Below are positions 1 to 7,891 of a DNA stretch of 64,000 nt, one piece after another. Positions within the stretch are counted from its first letter, which is position 1; each line of letters starts with the position of its first letter. A program made the translations under genes and the position numbers. Source of the stretch: Streptomyces sp. NBC_01463 (GTDB taxonomy: Bacteria > Actinomycetota > Actinomycetes > Streptomycetales > Streptomycetaceae). A model generated the notes under the pieces. It had not been told where the DNA came from. It ran no database searches and saw nothing but the letters and a program-made list of their open reading frames with translations. The stretch spans positions 1,488,001-1,552,000 of the forward strand of contig CP109468.1 in assembly GCA_036227345.1 (NCBI GenBank), in the 5' to 3' direction.

Positions 1-37
1 CGACGGCGACGAAATACCGCAGTTCCCGGGTCTCCAT
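1..37 (-). CDS. LysR-family regulator, 5' end only (cut by window start)
   Basis: The minus strand from position 37 reads METRELRYFVAV, the usual first residues of a LysR-type winged-helix regulator. Only 12 codons are inside the window. The gene diverges from the short-chain dehydrogenase at 133, with about 95 bp between them, the standard layout of a LysR regulator and its target. Family assignment rests on this short motif and the arrangement. Confidence 0.6.
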   Translation of the reverse strand, partial: METRELRYFVAV

Positions 38-59
38 GCGGCCACGCTACTCCGGATCC

Positions 60-74
60 ATACCCGGAAGGTAT
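60..74. promoter_or_regulatory. LysR-type operator (T-N11-A dyad)
   Basis: ATACC-N5-GGTAT is a perfect inverted repeat between the divergent LysR start and the dehydrogenase. It contains the T-N11-A spacing typical of LysR boxes. Binding by the flanking regulator is inferred. Confidence 0.5.
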
Positions 75-132
75 CGCCGCCCACCCCATCGGTGTTGGAC
101 CGCCGCCGGTCTCCGGGGGCAGCATCGTCCCC

Positions 133-864
133 ATGAGCGAACGAAGGACTGCGCTGGTCACCGGCGCGAACAAGGGAATCGGCTACGAGATCGCCGCGGG
201 TCTGGGTGCCCTCGGCTGGAGCGTCGGTGTGGGCGCCCGCGACGACCGGCGCCGCATGGCCGCGGTGGAGAAGCTGCGCGCTGCGGGCGTCGAGGCGTTC
301 GGCGTACCACTGGACGTCACCGACGACACGAGCGTGACCGCCGCCGCGCGGCTGATCGAGGAGCGGGCGGGGCGCCTCGACGTACTCGTCAACAACGCCG
401 CCATCACCGGCGGCATGCCGCAGGAACCCACCGGGGTCGATCCCGCCACCATCCGGACGGTCGTGGAGACCAACGTGATCGGCGTCATCCGCGTCACCAA
501 CGCGATGCTGCCGCTGCTGCGGCGGTCCGCCTCACCGCGGATCGTGAACATGTCCAGCAGTGTCGGCTCCCTGACCCGGCAGTCGGGAACCGCTGCCGAG
601 CAGACGACGGGTCCGGTGGCCGTGGCGTACGCACCGTCCAAGACGTTCCTGAACGCCGTCACCCTCCAGTACGCCCGGGAGCTGAGCGGCACGAACATCC
701 TGATCAACACCGGCTGCCCCGGCTACGTCGCGACCGACCTCAACGGCTTCCGCGGCGTGCGCACCCCGGAACAGGGCGCGGCGATCGCCGTCAAGCTGGC
801 GACCCTGCCCGACGACGGTCCGACCGGCGGGTTCTTCAACGACGCCGGCGTAGTGCCCTGGTGA
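133..864 (+). CDS. Short-chain dehydrogenase/reductase (SDR)
   Basis: A 243-residue classical SDR, expected to be an NAD(P)-dependent cytosolic oxidoreductase. The cofactor motif TGANKGIG lies at residues 10-17, followed by the NNAA motif, the catalytic Ser in NMSSSVGS and the YxxxK pair in YAPSK. Length is normal for the family. It probably belongs to the regulon of the divergent LysR protein, given the dyad at 60-74. The substrate cannot be told from sequence. Confidence 0.85.
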   Translation: MSERRTALVTGANKGIGYEIAAGLGALGWSVGVGARDDRRRMAAVEKLRAAGVEAFGVPLDVTDDTSVTAAARLIEERAGRLDVLVNNAAITGGMPQEPTGVDPATIRTVVETNVIGVIRVTNAMLPLLRRSASPRIVNMSSSVGSLTRQSGTAAEQTTGPVAVAYAPSKTFLNAVTLQYARELSGTNILINTGCPGYVATDLNGFRGVRTPEQGAAIAVKLATLPDDGPTGGFFNDAGVVPW

Positions 865-1022
865 TACCCCGCCCTGACGCTGTCTCGGCTCGCGCTCCGA
901 CACGTCGGCCGGATCGGCCGAAAGACCGCCCCGCCGGTGTCGTCGCGGCTTGACCGGGTGGCGGTACCCGCCTTCTTCCGGGCGCCGCATTCCGCATGCG
1001 CGACGACCGTCCGTACCCGGCC

Positions 1023-1454
1023 TCAGGCTGTCGGGTCCCAGAGCCCGTCGGCTTCACCGCGGGCGAGGTGCTCGGCATAGACGCCGACCTTCCAGGCGAT
1101 GACGGACCGGGCCTCCTCCAGCGCCTCCATCTGCGCGTCGACGCGCTGCCGATGGGCGTCGAGCAACCGCAGACGCTCCGCCTCGTTGCCCGGTCCGCGG
1201 CGTACCAGTTCGGCGAAGTGCTTGAGATCGGCGAGTGGCATGCCGGATTCGCGGAGCCTGACACAGATCAGCAGCCATTCGATGTCGAAGTCGGTGTAGC
1301 GCCGCCGGCCGCCCGACGTGCGCCGGACCGGTCCGACGAGCAGTCCCTCGCGCTCGTAGAAGCGCAGGGCATGCACGCTCAGTCCGGTCCGCTCGGCTGC
1401 CTCGCCGATGCTCAGCGACGGCACCGCGGTCTCGGGGGTTGTCATGCCGCTCAT
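1023..1454 (-). CDS. MerR-family transcriptional regulator
   Basis: A 143-residue protein with an N-terminal MerR winged helix (SIGEAAERTGLSVHALRFYEREGL) and a coiled-coil-like helix (about residues 85-125). It lacks a cysteine pattern for metal sensing, so an organic or stress signal is more likely. It diverges from the SDR at 1502, and the promoter between them has the long 19-bp spacer that MerR activators need. A second ATG at 1445 would shorten it by three residues. The SDR is the likely target. Confidence 0.85.
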   Translation of the reverse strand: MSGMTTPETAVPSLSIGEAAERTGLSVHALRFYEREGLLVGPVRRTSGGRRRYTDFDIEWLLICVRLRESGMPLADLKHFAELVRRGPGNEAERLRLLDAHRQRVDAQMEALEEARSVIAWKVGVYAEHLARGEADGLWDPTA

Positions 1455-1463
1455 TCCCTGGGC

Positions 1464-1494
1464 TTGATCTAGACCTCACTCCAGATCGTAGCGT
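1464..1494 (+). promoter_or_regulatory. MerR-type promoter with long spacer, leaderless
   Basis: TTGATC (1464-1469) and TAGCGT (1489-1494) are separated by 19 bp. The inverted repeat GATCT/AGATC (1466-1470, 1483-1487) sits in the spacer region. The downstream ATG at 1502 lies about where transcription should start, so the SDR mRNA is probably leaderless. Assigned by eye. Confidence 0.5.
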
Positions 1495-1501
1495 CAGCGG
1501 C

Positions 1502-2473
1502 ATGACGACTACTGATCAGCGGCCGCTCGGCTCGCCCTTCTCCGCCTCCAGCACCGCCCAGGACATCGTGGCCGGCCTCGATCTCTCCGGGAGGACGGCC
1601 GTGGTGACCGGCGGTTACTCCGGACTCGGCCTGGAGACCACGCGGGCCCTTACGGCCGCCGGTGCCCGGGTCATCGTTCCCGCCCGCCGCCCCGACGTCG
1701 CCCGTACCGCTCTGAAGGAGGTGAAGGACTGCGAGGTCGTCCCCATGGACCTGACCGACCTCGCAAGCGTCCGATCGGCCTCCGCACACATCCGCGACCG
1801 GACCGGCCGGATCGACCTCCTGATGGCTGTCGCCGGAGTCATGGCCACCCCGGAGCGACGCTTCGGGCCCGGCTGGGAAGGCCAGCTCACCGCCAACCAC
1901 TTCGGTCACTTCACCCTCACCGCAGAGCTCTACCCCCTCCTGGCCGCCGCGGACGGCGCACGCGTCGTCGTCAACAGCTCGGCCGGTCACACCCTGACCG
2001 GCATCCGCTGGCACGATCCGCACTTCCGCACCGGCTACGACAAGTGGCTGGCCTACGGCCAGGCCAAGACCGCCAACGCCCTGTTCGCCGTGCACCTCGA
2101 CGCCGTCGGAAGACGCGACGGCGTCCGGGCCTTCGCCCTCCACCCCGGCAAGATCATCACGGGGCTGCAGCGGGAGATGACGCTCCGGGACCAGATCGAC
2201 CGCGGCTGGGTGGACGAGCACGGCCATGTCGTCGGCGAGGGATTCAAGTCCCCCTCCCAGGGCGCCGCCACCGGCCTGTGGGCCGCGACGTCCCCGCTCC
2301 TCGACGGCCGGGGCGGCCTCTATCTGGAGGACTGCGACGTCGCACACGCATCCGCCACCGGCACCCCCATGGACGACGGCGGCGTCCGCGCACACGCCAC
2401 GGCTCCCGACGAGGCGGCCCGGCTCTGGTCCATGACTCTGGCCGCGACCGGCGCCACGCCGATCACCCGATGA
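1502..2473 (+). CDS. Short-chain dehydrogenase/reductase, retinol-dehydrogenase-like
   Basis: A 323-residue SDR with cofactor motif TGGYSGLG, a VAG in place of the usual NAG, catalytic Ser in NSSAGH and YGQAK as the YxxxK pair. The extra C-terminal length resembles the atypical or retinol-dehydrogenase-like SDRs common in Streptomyces. The frame is open further upstream, but ATG 1502 is chosen because it follows the MerR-type promoter directly. It probably forms a regulator-target pair with the divergent MerR gene. Confidence 0.82.
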   Translation: MTTTDQRPLGSPFSASSTAQDIVAGLDLSGRTAVVTGGYSGLGLETTRALTAAGARVIVPARRPDVARTALKEVKDCEVVPMDLTDLASVRSASAHIRDRTGRIDLLMAVAGVMATPERRFGPGWEGQLTANHFGHFTLTAELYPLLAAADGARVVVNSSAGHTLTGIRWHDPHFRTGYDKWLAYGQAKTANALFAVHLDAVGRRDGVRAFALHPGKIITGLQREMTLRDQIDRGWVDEHGHVVGEGFKSPSQGAATGLWAATSPLLDGRGGLYLEDCDVAHASATGTPMDDGGVRAHATAPDEAARLWSMTLAATGATPITR

Positions 2474-2724
2474 ACCCCGGCCCCGTGTTCTGCCCATGCC
2501 GCGCTGCCCGCCGCCGTCGCGGGCAGCGGGGTGCGGGCCACCGGCCCGCGCTGTATCCGCCCACAACGGGGAGCGCGTGAACTGCCTTTCTCTGCAAGGT
2601 TGTTCAACCGAAGGAACGGTCCGGCACGCTGACGAATCGGCGTCGGCGCTCCGCCCGGCCGTCGACGCGTTCGTCCGAACAAATCCGATACCCGGCGGCC
2701 GGGGCGCCGTGATAGACAGCCGAC

Positions 2725-3498
2725 GTGCAAAACATCTTGGAGTTCCCCCAGGTCCTGCGGCTGATAGAAGACCGCTCGGCCGCGTTCCGCGCCGCGATCG
2801 CCTCCTCCCCCGATCTTGACGTCCAGGTCCCGACCTGCCCGGACTGGACGCTGCGCGAGCTGGCGCAGCACCTCGGGGACGGCCGCCGCCGCCAGGCCGC
2901 CATCGTCGCGGCGGGCCCGGGCGCCGAGCCGCCGGCGAAGACGGACCCGAAGGGCGCCCCGACCGCGCCCCGCGACCGCGAAGCCCTGGACGCCTGGCTC
3001 GCCGAGTCGACCGAGCTGATGCTCGGCGCGTTGCGCGAGGCCGGCCCGGACCGCGGCTGCTGGACCTGGTGGGGCCGGTCCCAGGCCCCGGAGACCAGCG
3101 GAGCCGTGGCCCGGCACCAGATCCAGGAGATAGCCGTCCACACCTACGACGTCCAGCTCGTCCGGGGCGCCGCACAGCCGCTGCCGACGGACGTCGCGGT
3201 CGAGGGCGTCGACGAGTTCCTGACGACCGTCGCGGCCACGTCCGTACCCTGGCCGTTCAAGCCGGCGACCATCGACCTGCACGCGACCGAGGGCCGCTCC
3301 TGGCGTCTGACCCTCGACGCCGACGGCGTCCGCTGCGACGGCCTCGCCGCCGGCGCGGAGCCGGGCGACATGACGATTCGGGGCGCGGCGAGCGAACTGG
3401 TCCTCTACTTCTACGAGCGCGCCCCGTTCGAGGGCCTGGAGACCACCGGCGACACCGAGCCGATGGATCAGCTCGCGGGCTGGGACCCGAACGAGTAG
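2725..3498 (+). CDS. TIGR03083 / maleylpyruvate isomerase-family protein
   Basis: A 257-residue protein whose N-terminal half is a DinB/mycothiol maleylpyruvate isomerase-like four-helix bundle. Landmarks are CPDWTLRELAQHLGD near residues 33-50 and the metal-ligand-like ARHQIQEIAVHTYD near 130-143. Family members include mycothiol-dependent isomerases, but most are uncharacterised. It converges on the cluster end at 3626. The 251 bp before it show no obvious gene. Function beyond family is unknown. Confidence 0.75.
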   Translation: MQNILEFPQVLRLIEDRSAAFRAAIASSPDLDVQVPTCPDWTLRELAQHLGDGRRRQAAIVAAGPGAEPPAKTDPKGAPTAPRDREALDAWLAESTELMLGALREAGPDRGCWTWWGRSQAPETSGAVARHQIQEIAVHTYDVQLVRGAAQPLPTDVAVEGVDEFLTTVAATSVPWPFKPATIDLHATEGRSWRLTLDADGVRCDGLAAGAEPGDMTIRGAASELVLYFYERAPFEGLETTGDTEPMDQLAGWDPNE

Positions 3499-3625
3499 GA
3501 CCCGGCACGTGTGACGCACCTGTCGGTGGCGCGCCCGCTCCCGCGGTGGCCACCGGCGGAGGCCGGCAGCGCACATGGCCCCCCGGTGGACGAGAGTTGG
3601 TGCGCCGCCGGCCCGGGAGCCGGTC

Positions 3626-4957
3626 TCAGAAGTCCCATCCGTCCGCGCCCGCGTCCGCCGGCACCGTCGCGGACGCGAAGGCGTCGCCCGCCATGCCAGC
3701 GGCGAGCGTGGTGCCGTCCGCCGGGTCGATCAGGAGGAACGATCCCGTGCGCCGGGAGTCCGCGTAGGAGTCGAGCGCGAGTGGCTCGGCCGTACGGACC
3801 CTGACGCGGCCGATGTCGTTGGCGACGAGCCGGCCCGGGTGCGGGTGCTGGGAGAGGTCGTCGAGCGTGAGCCGCGACGGAATGTCCTCGACGATCGCTC
3901 TCACGGTGCGGGTGGTGTGTTTGAGCAGCACCCGCTGGCCGACGGTGAGCGGTGTGTCGGCGACATGGCACACGGTCGCGTCGATCTCCCGGGCGATCCG
4001 GGGCGGTTGAGTCCCGGCGGTGAGCATGTCGCCGCGTCCGACGTCGAGTTCGTCGGCCAGCCGGACGCTGAGGGACGAGCCCGCCGACACGGCGTCCGCC
4101 GGCCGGCCGAGGACGTCGAGCGAGGTGATGGTGGTGACGCGGCCGGAGGGCTGCACGGTCACCGTCTCCCCGACCCGGAGGCGGCCCGTGAGCAGCTGGC
4201 CCGCGTAGTACCGCTCCCCCTCGTGCCGGATGACCGTCTGGACGGGGAACCTGGAGGAGATGTCCGCCGCCCGGTCCGCCGGTTCGACCGATTCCAGGTG
4301 TTCGAGGACGGTGGGACCGCCGTACCAGTCCATGCGGGCGGAGGGTTCGACGACGTTGTCCCCGGCCAGTGCCGAGATGGGGATGGCGGTGACCTCGGGG
4401 ACGCCCAGCTCGGTGGCGTACGCCGTGAACTCCTCGGCGATGGCGGCGAAGACGGCCTCCCGGTAGCCGACGAGGTCCATCTTGTTGACGGCGAGGACGA
4501 CGTGGGGGACGCGCAGCAGGGCGGCGATGGCGGCGTGGCGGCGGGTCTGTTCGACGACGCCGTTGCGGGCGTCCACCAGGACGACCGTCAGTTCGGCCGT
4601 GGAGGCGCCGGTGACCATGTTGCGGGTGTACTGCACATGGCCCGGGGTGTCGGCGAGGATGAACCTGCGCCGGGCGGTGGCGAAGAAGCGGTAGGCCACG
4701 TCGATGGTGATGCCCTGCTCGCGCTCGGCGCGCAGTCCGTCGGTGAGCAGCGCCAGGTCGGGTGCGCCGGAGCCGCGCGAGCGGGAGGCGTGCTCGACGG
4801 CCTCCATCTGGTCGGCGAGCACCGACTTGGAGTCGTGCAGCAGACGTCCGACGAGGGTGGACTTGCCGTCGTCGACGGAGCCCGCGGTGGCGAAGCGCAG
4901 CAGGGTGGCGGCCGACGGGGCGGCCGGCTCCCGGGCGGTGGTGCTGTTTCCGCTCAT
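3626..4957 (-). CDS. cysN: Sulfate adenylyltransferase subunit 1 (CysN GTPase)
   Basis: A 443-residue GTPase subunit of ATP sulfurylase, which drives formation of adenosine 5'-phosphosulfate (APS). The G1 loop GSVDDGKST is at residues 26-34, followed by DTPGH (G3) and NKMD (G4), then EF-Tu-like beta-barrel domains. Start ATG 4957 lies 2 bp after the cysD stop; the frame is open upstream but that part has no CysN similarity. It is the last gene of the cluster. No cysH or cysI reductase follows, so this set makes activated sulfate rather than sulfide, fitting the sulfotransferase at 11.6 kb. Confidence 0.93.
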   Translation of the reverse strand: MSGNSTTAREPAAPSAATLLRFATAGSVDDGKSTLVGRLLHDSKSVLADQMEAVEHASRSRGSGAPDLALLTDGLRAEREQGITIDVAYRFFATARRRFILADTPGHVQYTRNMVTGASTAELTVVLVDARNGVVEQTRRHAAIAALLRVPHVVLAVNKMDLVGYREAVFAAIAEEFTAYATELGVPEVTAIPISALAGDNVVEPSARMDWYGGPTVLEHLESVEPADRAADISSRFPVQTVIRHEGERYYAGQLLTGRLRVGETVTVQPSGRVTTITSLDVLGRPADAVSAGSSLSVRLADELDVGRGDMLTAGTQPPRIAREIDATVCHVADTPLTVGQRVLLKHTTRTVRAIVEDIPSRLTLDDLSQHPHPGRLVANDIGRVRVRTAEPLALDSYADSRRTGSFLLIDPADGTTLAAGMAGDAFASATVPADAGADGWDF

Positions 4958-4959
4958 GT

Positions 4960-5892
4960 CTAGAAGTACCCTTCGCGTTTGCGGTCTTCCATCGCCGCTT
5001 CGGAGAGCTTGTCGTCGGCGCGGGTGGCGCCCCGTTCGGTGAGGCGGGACGCGGCGATCTCGGTGATGACGCCCTCGATGGTCGTCGCCTCGGAGTCGAC
5101 CGCGCCGGTGCACGACATGTCACCCACGGTCCGGTAGCGGACCAGCCGGGTCTCGACCGTCTCGTCGCCGGCCGGGCCGCCCCAGTCGCCCGCGGTCAGC
5201 CACATGGAGCCGCGCCGGAAGACGGGCCGCTTGTGGGCGTAGTAGATCTCGGGGAGGCCGATGTTCTCGCGGGCGATGTACTGCCACACGTCCAGTTCGG
5301 TCCAGTTGGACAGCGGGAAGACGCGTACGTGTTCGCCGGGCGCGTGCCGGCCGTTGTACAGCTGCCACAGTTCGGGGCGCTGGCGGCGCGGGTCCCACTG
5401 GGAGAACTCGTCGCGCAGCGAGAACACCCTTTCCTTGGCCCGCGCCTTCTCCTCGTCGCGCCGCCCGCCGCCGAACACCGCGTCGAACCGCTCGCTGCGG
5501 ATCCGCTCCGTCAGCGGCACCGTCTGGAGCGGGTTGCGGGTGCCGTCGGGGCGCTCGCGGAGCTTCCCGGCGTCGATGTACTCCTGCACGGAGGCGACGT
5601 GCAGGCGCAGCCCGTGTTCCGCCACGACGCGGTCGCGGTGGGCGATGACCTCGGGGAAGTTGTGCCCGGTGTCCACGTGCAGCAGCGGGAACGGCACCGC
5701 CGCCGGTGCGAACGCCTTCAGCGCCAGGTGGAGCATGACGATGGAGTCCTTGCCGCCGGAGAACAGGATCACCGGCCGTTCGAACTCGCCCTCCACCTCG
5801 CGGAGGATGTGCACCGCCTCGGACTCCAGGGCGTCCAGGTGGCTGAGGGCGGAGCAGTGGTCCGCGAACAGGTCGCCGGGGCGGGAGCTCAT
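4960..5892 (-). CDS. cysD: Sulfate adenylyltransferase subunit 2 (CysD)
   Basis: A 310-residue PP-loop ATP sulfurylase catalytic subunit. The pyrophosphate-binding motif SGGKDS is at residues 45-50, followed by HVDTGHNFPE. The C-terminal DDKLSEAAMEDRKREGYF is the standard CysD ending. It pairs with CysN to convert sulfate and ATP to APS. The ATG overlaps the cysC stop as ATGA (5889-5892), indicating translational coupling. Full family length; no anomalies. Confidence 0.95.
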   Translation of the reverse strand: MSSRPGDLFADHCSALSHLDALESEAVHILREVEGEFERPVILFSGGKDSIVMLHLALKAFAPAAVPFPLLHVDTGHNFPEVIAHRDRVVAEHGLRLHVASVQEYIDAGKLRERPDGTRNPLQTVPLTERIRSERFDAVFGGGRRDEEKARAKERVFSLRDEFSQWDPRRQRPELWQLYNGRHAPGEHVRVFPLSNWTELDVWQYIARENIGLPEIYYAHKRPVFRRGSMWLTAGDWGGPAGDETVETRLVRYRTVGDMSCTGAVDSEATTIEGVITEIAASRLTERGATRADDKLSEAAMEDRKREGYF

Positions 5893-6464
5893 ATCAGCCG
5901 CCTCTCCGCCAGCAGGCCCAGCAGCGCCGACGCGGATTCGGTGACGGACTGTTCGTGCGCGTCGATGCGCAGGTCGGGCTTGTCCGGTGCTTCGTAGGGG
6001 TCGTCGACGCCGGTCAGTCCGGTGAGCTCGCCGGCGGCCTGCCTGGCGTACAGTCCCTTCACGTCGCGCTGGGCGCAGGTGTCCGAGGGCGTGGCGACGT
6101 GGATCTCCAAGTAGGGCGTGTGCGAGGCGTCATGACGTTCCCTCACGGCCTGCCGGCTGTCCGCGTAGGGGGCGATGGCCGGGACGAGCACCAGTACGCC
6201 GTTGCGGGCGAGCACCTCCGCGACCAGTCCGATGCGCTGGACGTTCGTGTGCCGGTCGGCGCGGCCGAAGCCGAGGCCCGCGGAGAGGGTCCGGCGGAAT
6301 TCGTCGCCGTCGAGCACCTCCACCCTGCGCCCCTCGTCGCGCAGCCGGTCGGCCACGGCGTGGGCGATCGTCGTCTTTCCCGAGCTCGGCAGGCCCGTCA
6401 GCCATACCGTCCCACCGCACGCGCAGTCGCGCGTGGTCAGGCTGGTTCGCAGCTCCGTTTTCAC
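5889..6464 (-). CDS. cysC: Adenylylsulfate kinase (CysC)
   Basis: A 191-residue APS kinase that phosphorylates APS to PAPS, the sulfate donor of sulfotransferases. The P-loop GLPSSGKT is at residues 24-31, then DGDEFRRTLSAGLGF and the FGRADRHTNVQR segment. The GTG at 6464 is chosen because similarity begins there; the open frame runs far upstream without recognisable sequence. A 125-bp gap separates it from the condensation-domain gene, so a local promoter is possible. With cysD and cysN it forms a dedicated PAPS supply. Confidence 0.93.
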   Translation of the reverse strand: MKTELRTSLTTRDCACGGTVWLTGLPSSGKTTIAHAVADRLRDEGRRVEVLDGDEFRRTLSAGLGFGRADRHTNVQRIGLVAEVLARNGVLVLVPAIAPYADSRQAVRERHDASHTPYLEIHVATPSDTCAQRDVKGLYARQAAGELTGLTGVDDPYEAPDKPDLRIDAHEQSVTESASALLGLLAERRLI

Positions 6465-6589
6465 CGGTGTCGCTCTCTTTCTGGAGGTCCAGCGTTGTCC
6501 GCCTGCGGCAGATCGACCTGTGCGAAGAGCAGTCGTGGGGGTGCGACCCGGGCCGGGGACAGGGGAGTTCCCGGACCGCGGGGTGTGTG

Positions 6590-7891
6590 TCATGCCAGCG
6601 CGGCCAGCCGGTCGAACAGCTCGCGCACCGGCACGCCGGGGTCGTCGGCGGCCGTCGTCAGCGCGGTCAGCCACTGCCGCAGCATGAGCGCCGCCTCGTC
6701 CTCGGTGAAGTAGTCCGTGGCGTAGTCGGCCCGTACGTCCCAGCCGCTGCCGTCCGCGACGACGTACTGGAGCCAGTCGAACTTCGCCGACGCTCCCCCC
6801 ACGTGCACCCGCTCGCACCGCAGCCCCGGCAGGTCCAGCCGGCTCGGTGACTGGTCGAGGACGAGGCAGATGCGGCCCAGGTGCTCGCCGGAGAGCACGC
6901 CCCGCTTGCGGGTGACGCCGCCGCCGATCCGGGCGTAGGGCACGTTGCGGTGCCGCAGCACGTCCAACGACCGGCGTTTCGCCGCGGTGCACACCTCGCC
7001 GAACGTGGCGGTGGCGGGGACCAGGTACCGCACCGGCAGGAGATCGGTCAGACAGCCGAAGACGGTGTCGAGATCAGGTTCGCCGCGGCGGGACACGGGG
7101 CTCCCGATCACCACGTCCGCACCGTTCACCGCGGCCGCGGTCACCGCCATGCAGGTGCTCATCAGCACGTGCGGTGTGGTGCGCAGCGCGCGTGCCGCCG
7201 TGCGTACGGCGTCACCCAGCGCGGCGGGGACGGTGGCGCGCACGCACTCACAGGCGGAGCCACGCCGGGCGGCGAGCGGGCGGGGCCGGGGCGGCAGGTG
7301 GGTGAGCACGGGCGCCCCGTCCAGGAACGCGGCCCAGAACGCGAGGTCGTCCGGCGCGATCCCGGCCGCCCGGGCCCGGACCGCGTGTTCGCCGAGCGAC
7401 AGCCCCGGCGGTGCAAGTCCGGCCGGACCGCCCCCGGCCTCCTCGGCGTACAGGGCCGACAGTTCCTGGTCGAGCAGCACCAGGGAGGCGTCGTCGACGG
7501 CGACATGGTGGATCTGGAGCAGCAGCACGTACTCGTCCGGCGCCAGGTCGTACAGGGTCAGCCGGGCCGGTGACACGGTCAGGTCCAGCGGTCGCTGCCC
7601 GGCCCGCCGCAAGGTCTCGTGCAGTTCGCCGCCGGGCCACGGGAGGCGTTCCAGGGGGACCGCACCGGCCGGGTCGACGCACTGCACCGCGCCCTGCTCG
7701 CCGAGCGTGAACCCGGTGCGGAACACCGCGTGCCGTTCGACCAGCGAGGCCAGGGCCCGTTCCAGCGCGGGGACGTCGAGCGGCCCCACGATGTACTGGG
7801 CCCAGGTCTCCAGGAACGGGGAGGGGTCCCCCATGAACTGGTCGGCGATCCAGAGCGCCTCTTGCTCGAAGGTCTGCGGGTACTCACGCAT
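6590..7891 (-). CDS. Stand-alone NRPS condensation domain
   Basis: A 433-residue free-standing condensation (C) domain. The active-site motif reads HHVAVDD at residues 128-134, i.e. HHxxxD with Asp instead of the usual Gly last. C-terminal motifs are recognisable (IGSPVSRRGEPDLDTVFGCLTDLLPVRY). It should form a peptide bond, or transfer an acyl group, between carrier-bound partners, probably the free PCP at 9.4 kb and another carrier or the released azabicyclic amino acid. Its ATG overlaps the stop of the adenylation gene (TGATG). Confidence 0.85.
   Translation of the reverse strand: MREYPQTFEQEALWIADQFMGDPSPFLETWAQYIVGPLDVPALERALASLVERHAVFRTGFTLGEQGAVQCVDPAGAVPLERLPWPGGELHETLRRAGQRPLDLTVSPARLTLYDLAPDEYVLLLQIHHVAVDDASLVLLDQELSALYAEEAGGGPAGLAPPGLSLGEHAVRARAAGIAPDDLAFWAAFLDGAPVLTHLPPRPRPLAARRGSACECVRATVPAALGDAVRTAARALRTTPHVLMSTCMAVTAAAVNGADVVIGSPVSRRGEPDLDTVFGCLTDLLPVRYLVPATATFGEVCTAAKRRSLDVLRHRNVPYARIGGGVTRKRGVLSGEHLGRICLVLDQSPSRLDLPGLRCERVHVGGASAKFDWLQYVVADGSGWDVRADYATDYFTEDEAALMLRQWLTALTTAADDPGVPVRELFDRLAALA

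Noticed and set aside
36..953. Arg-rich plus-strand frame overlapping the first dehydrogenase
   Set aside because: Wrong frame of a clear SDR gene; Arg/Pro-rich composition is typical of a shifted frame.
3626..6464. CysN/CysD/CysC as the housekeeping sulfur assimilation locus
   Set aside because: No cysH, cysI or sulfate transporter is adjacent, and the genes run on behind NRPS genes with a sulfotransferase in the same cluster.
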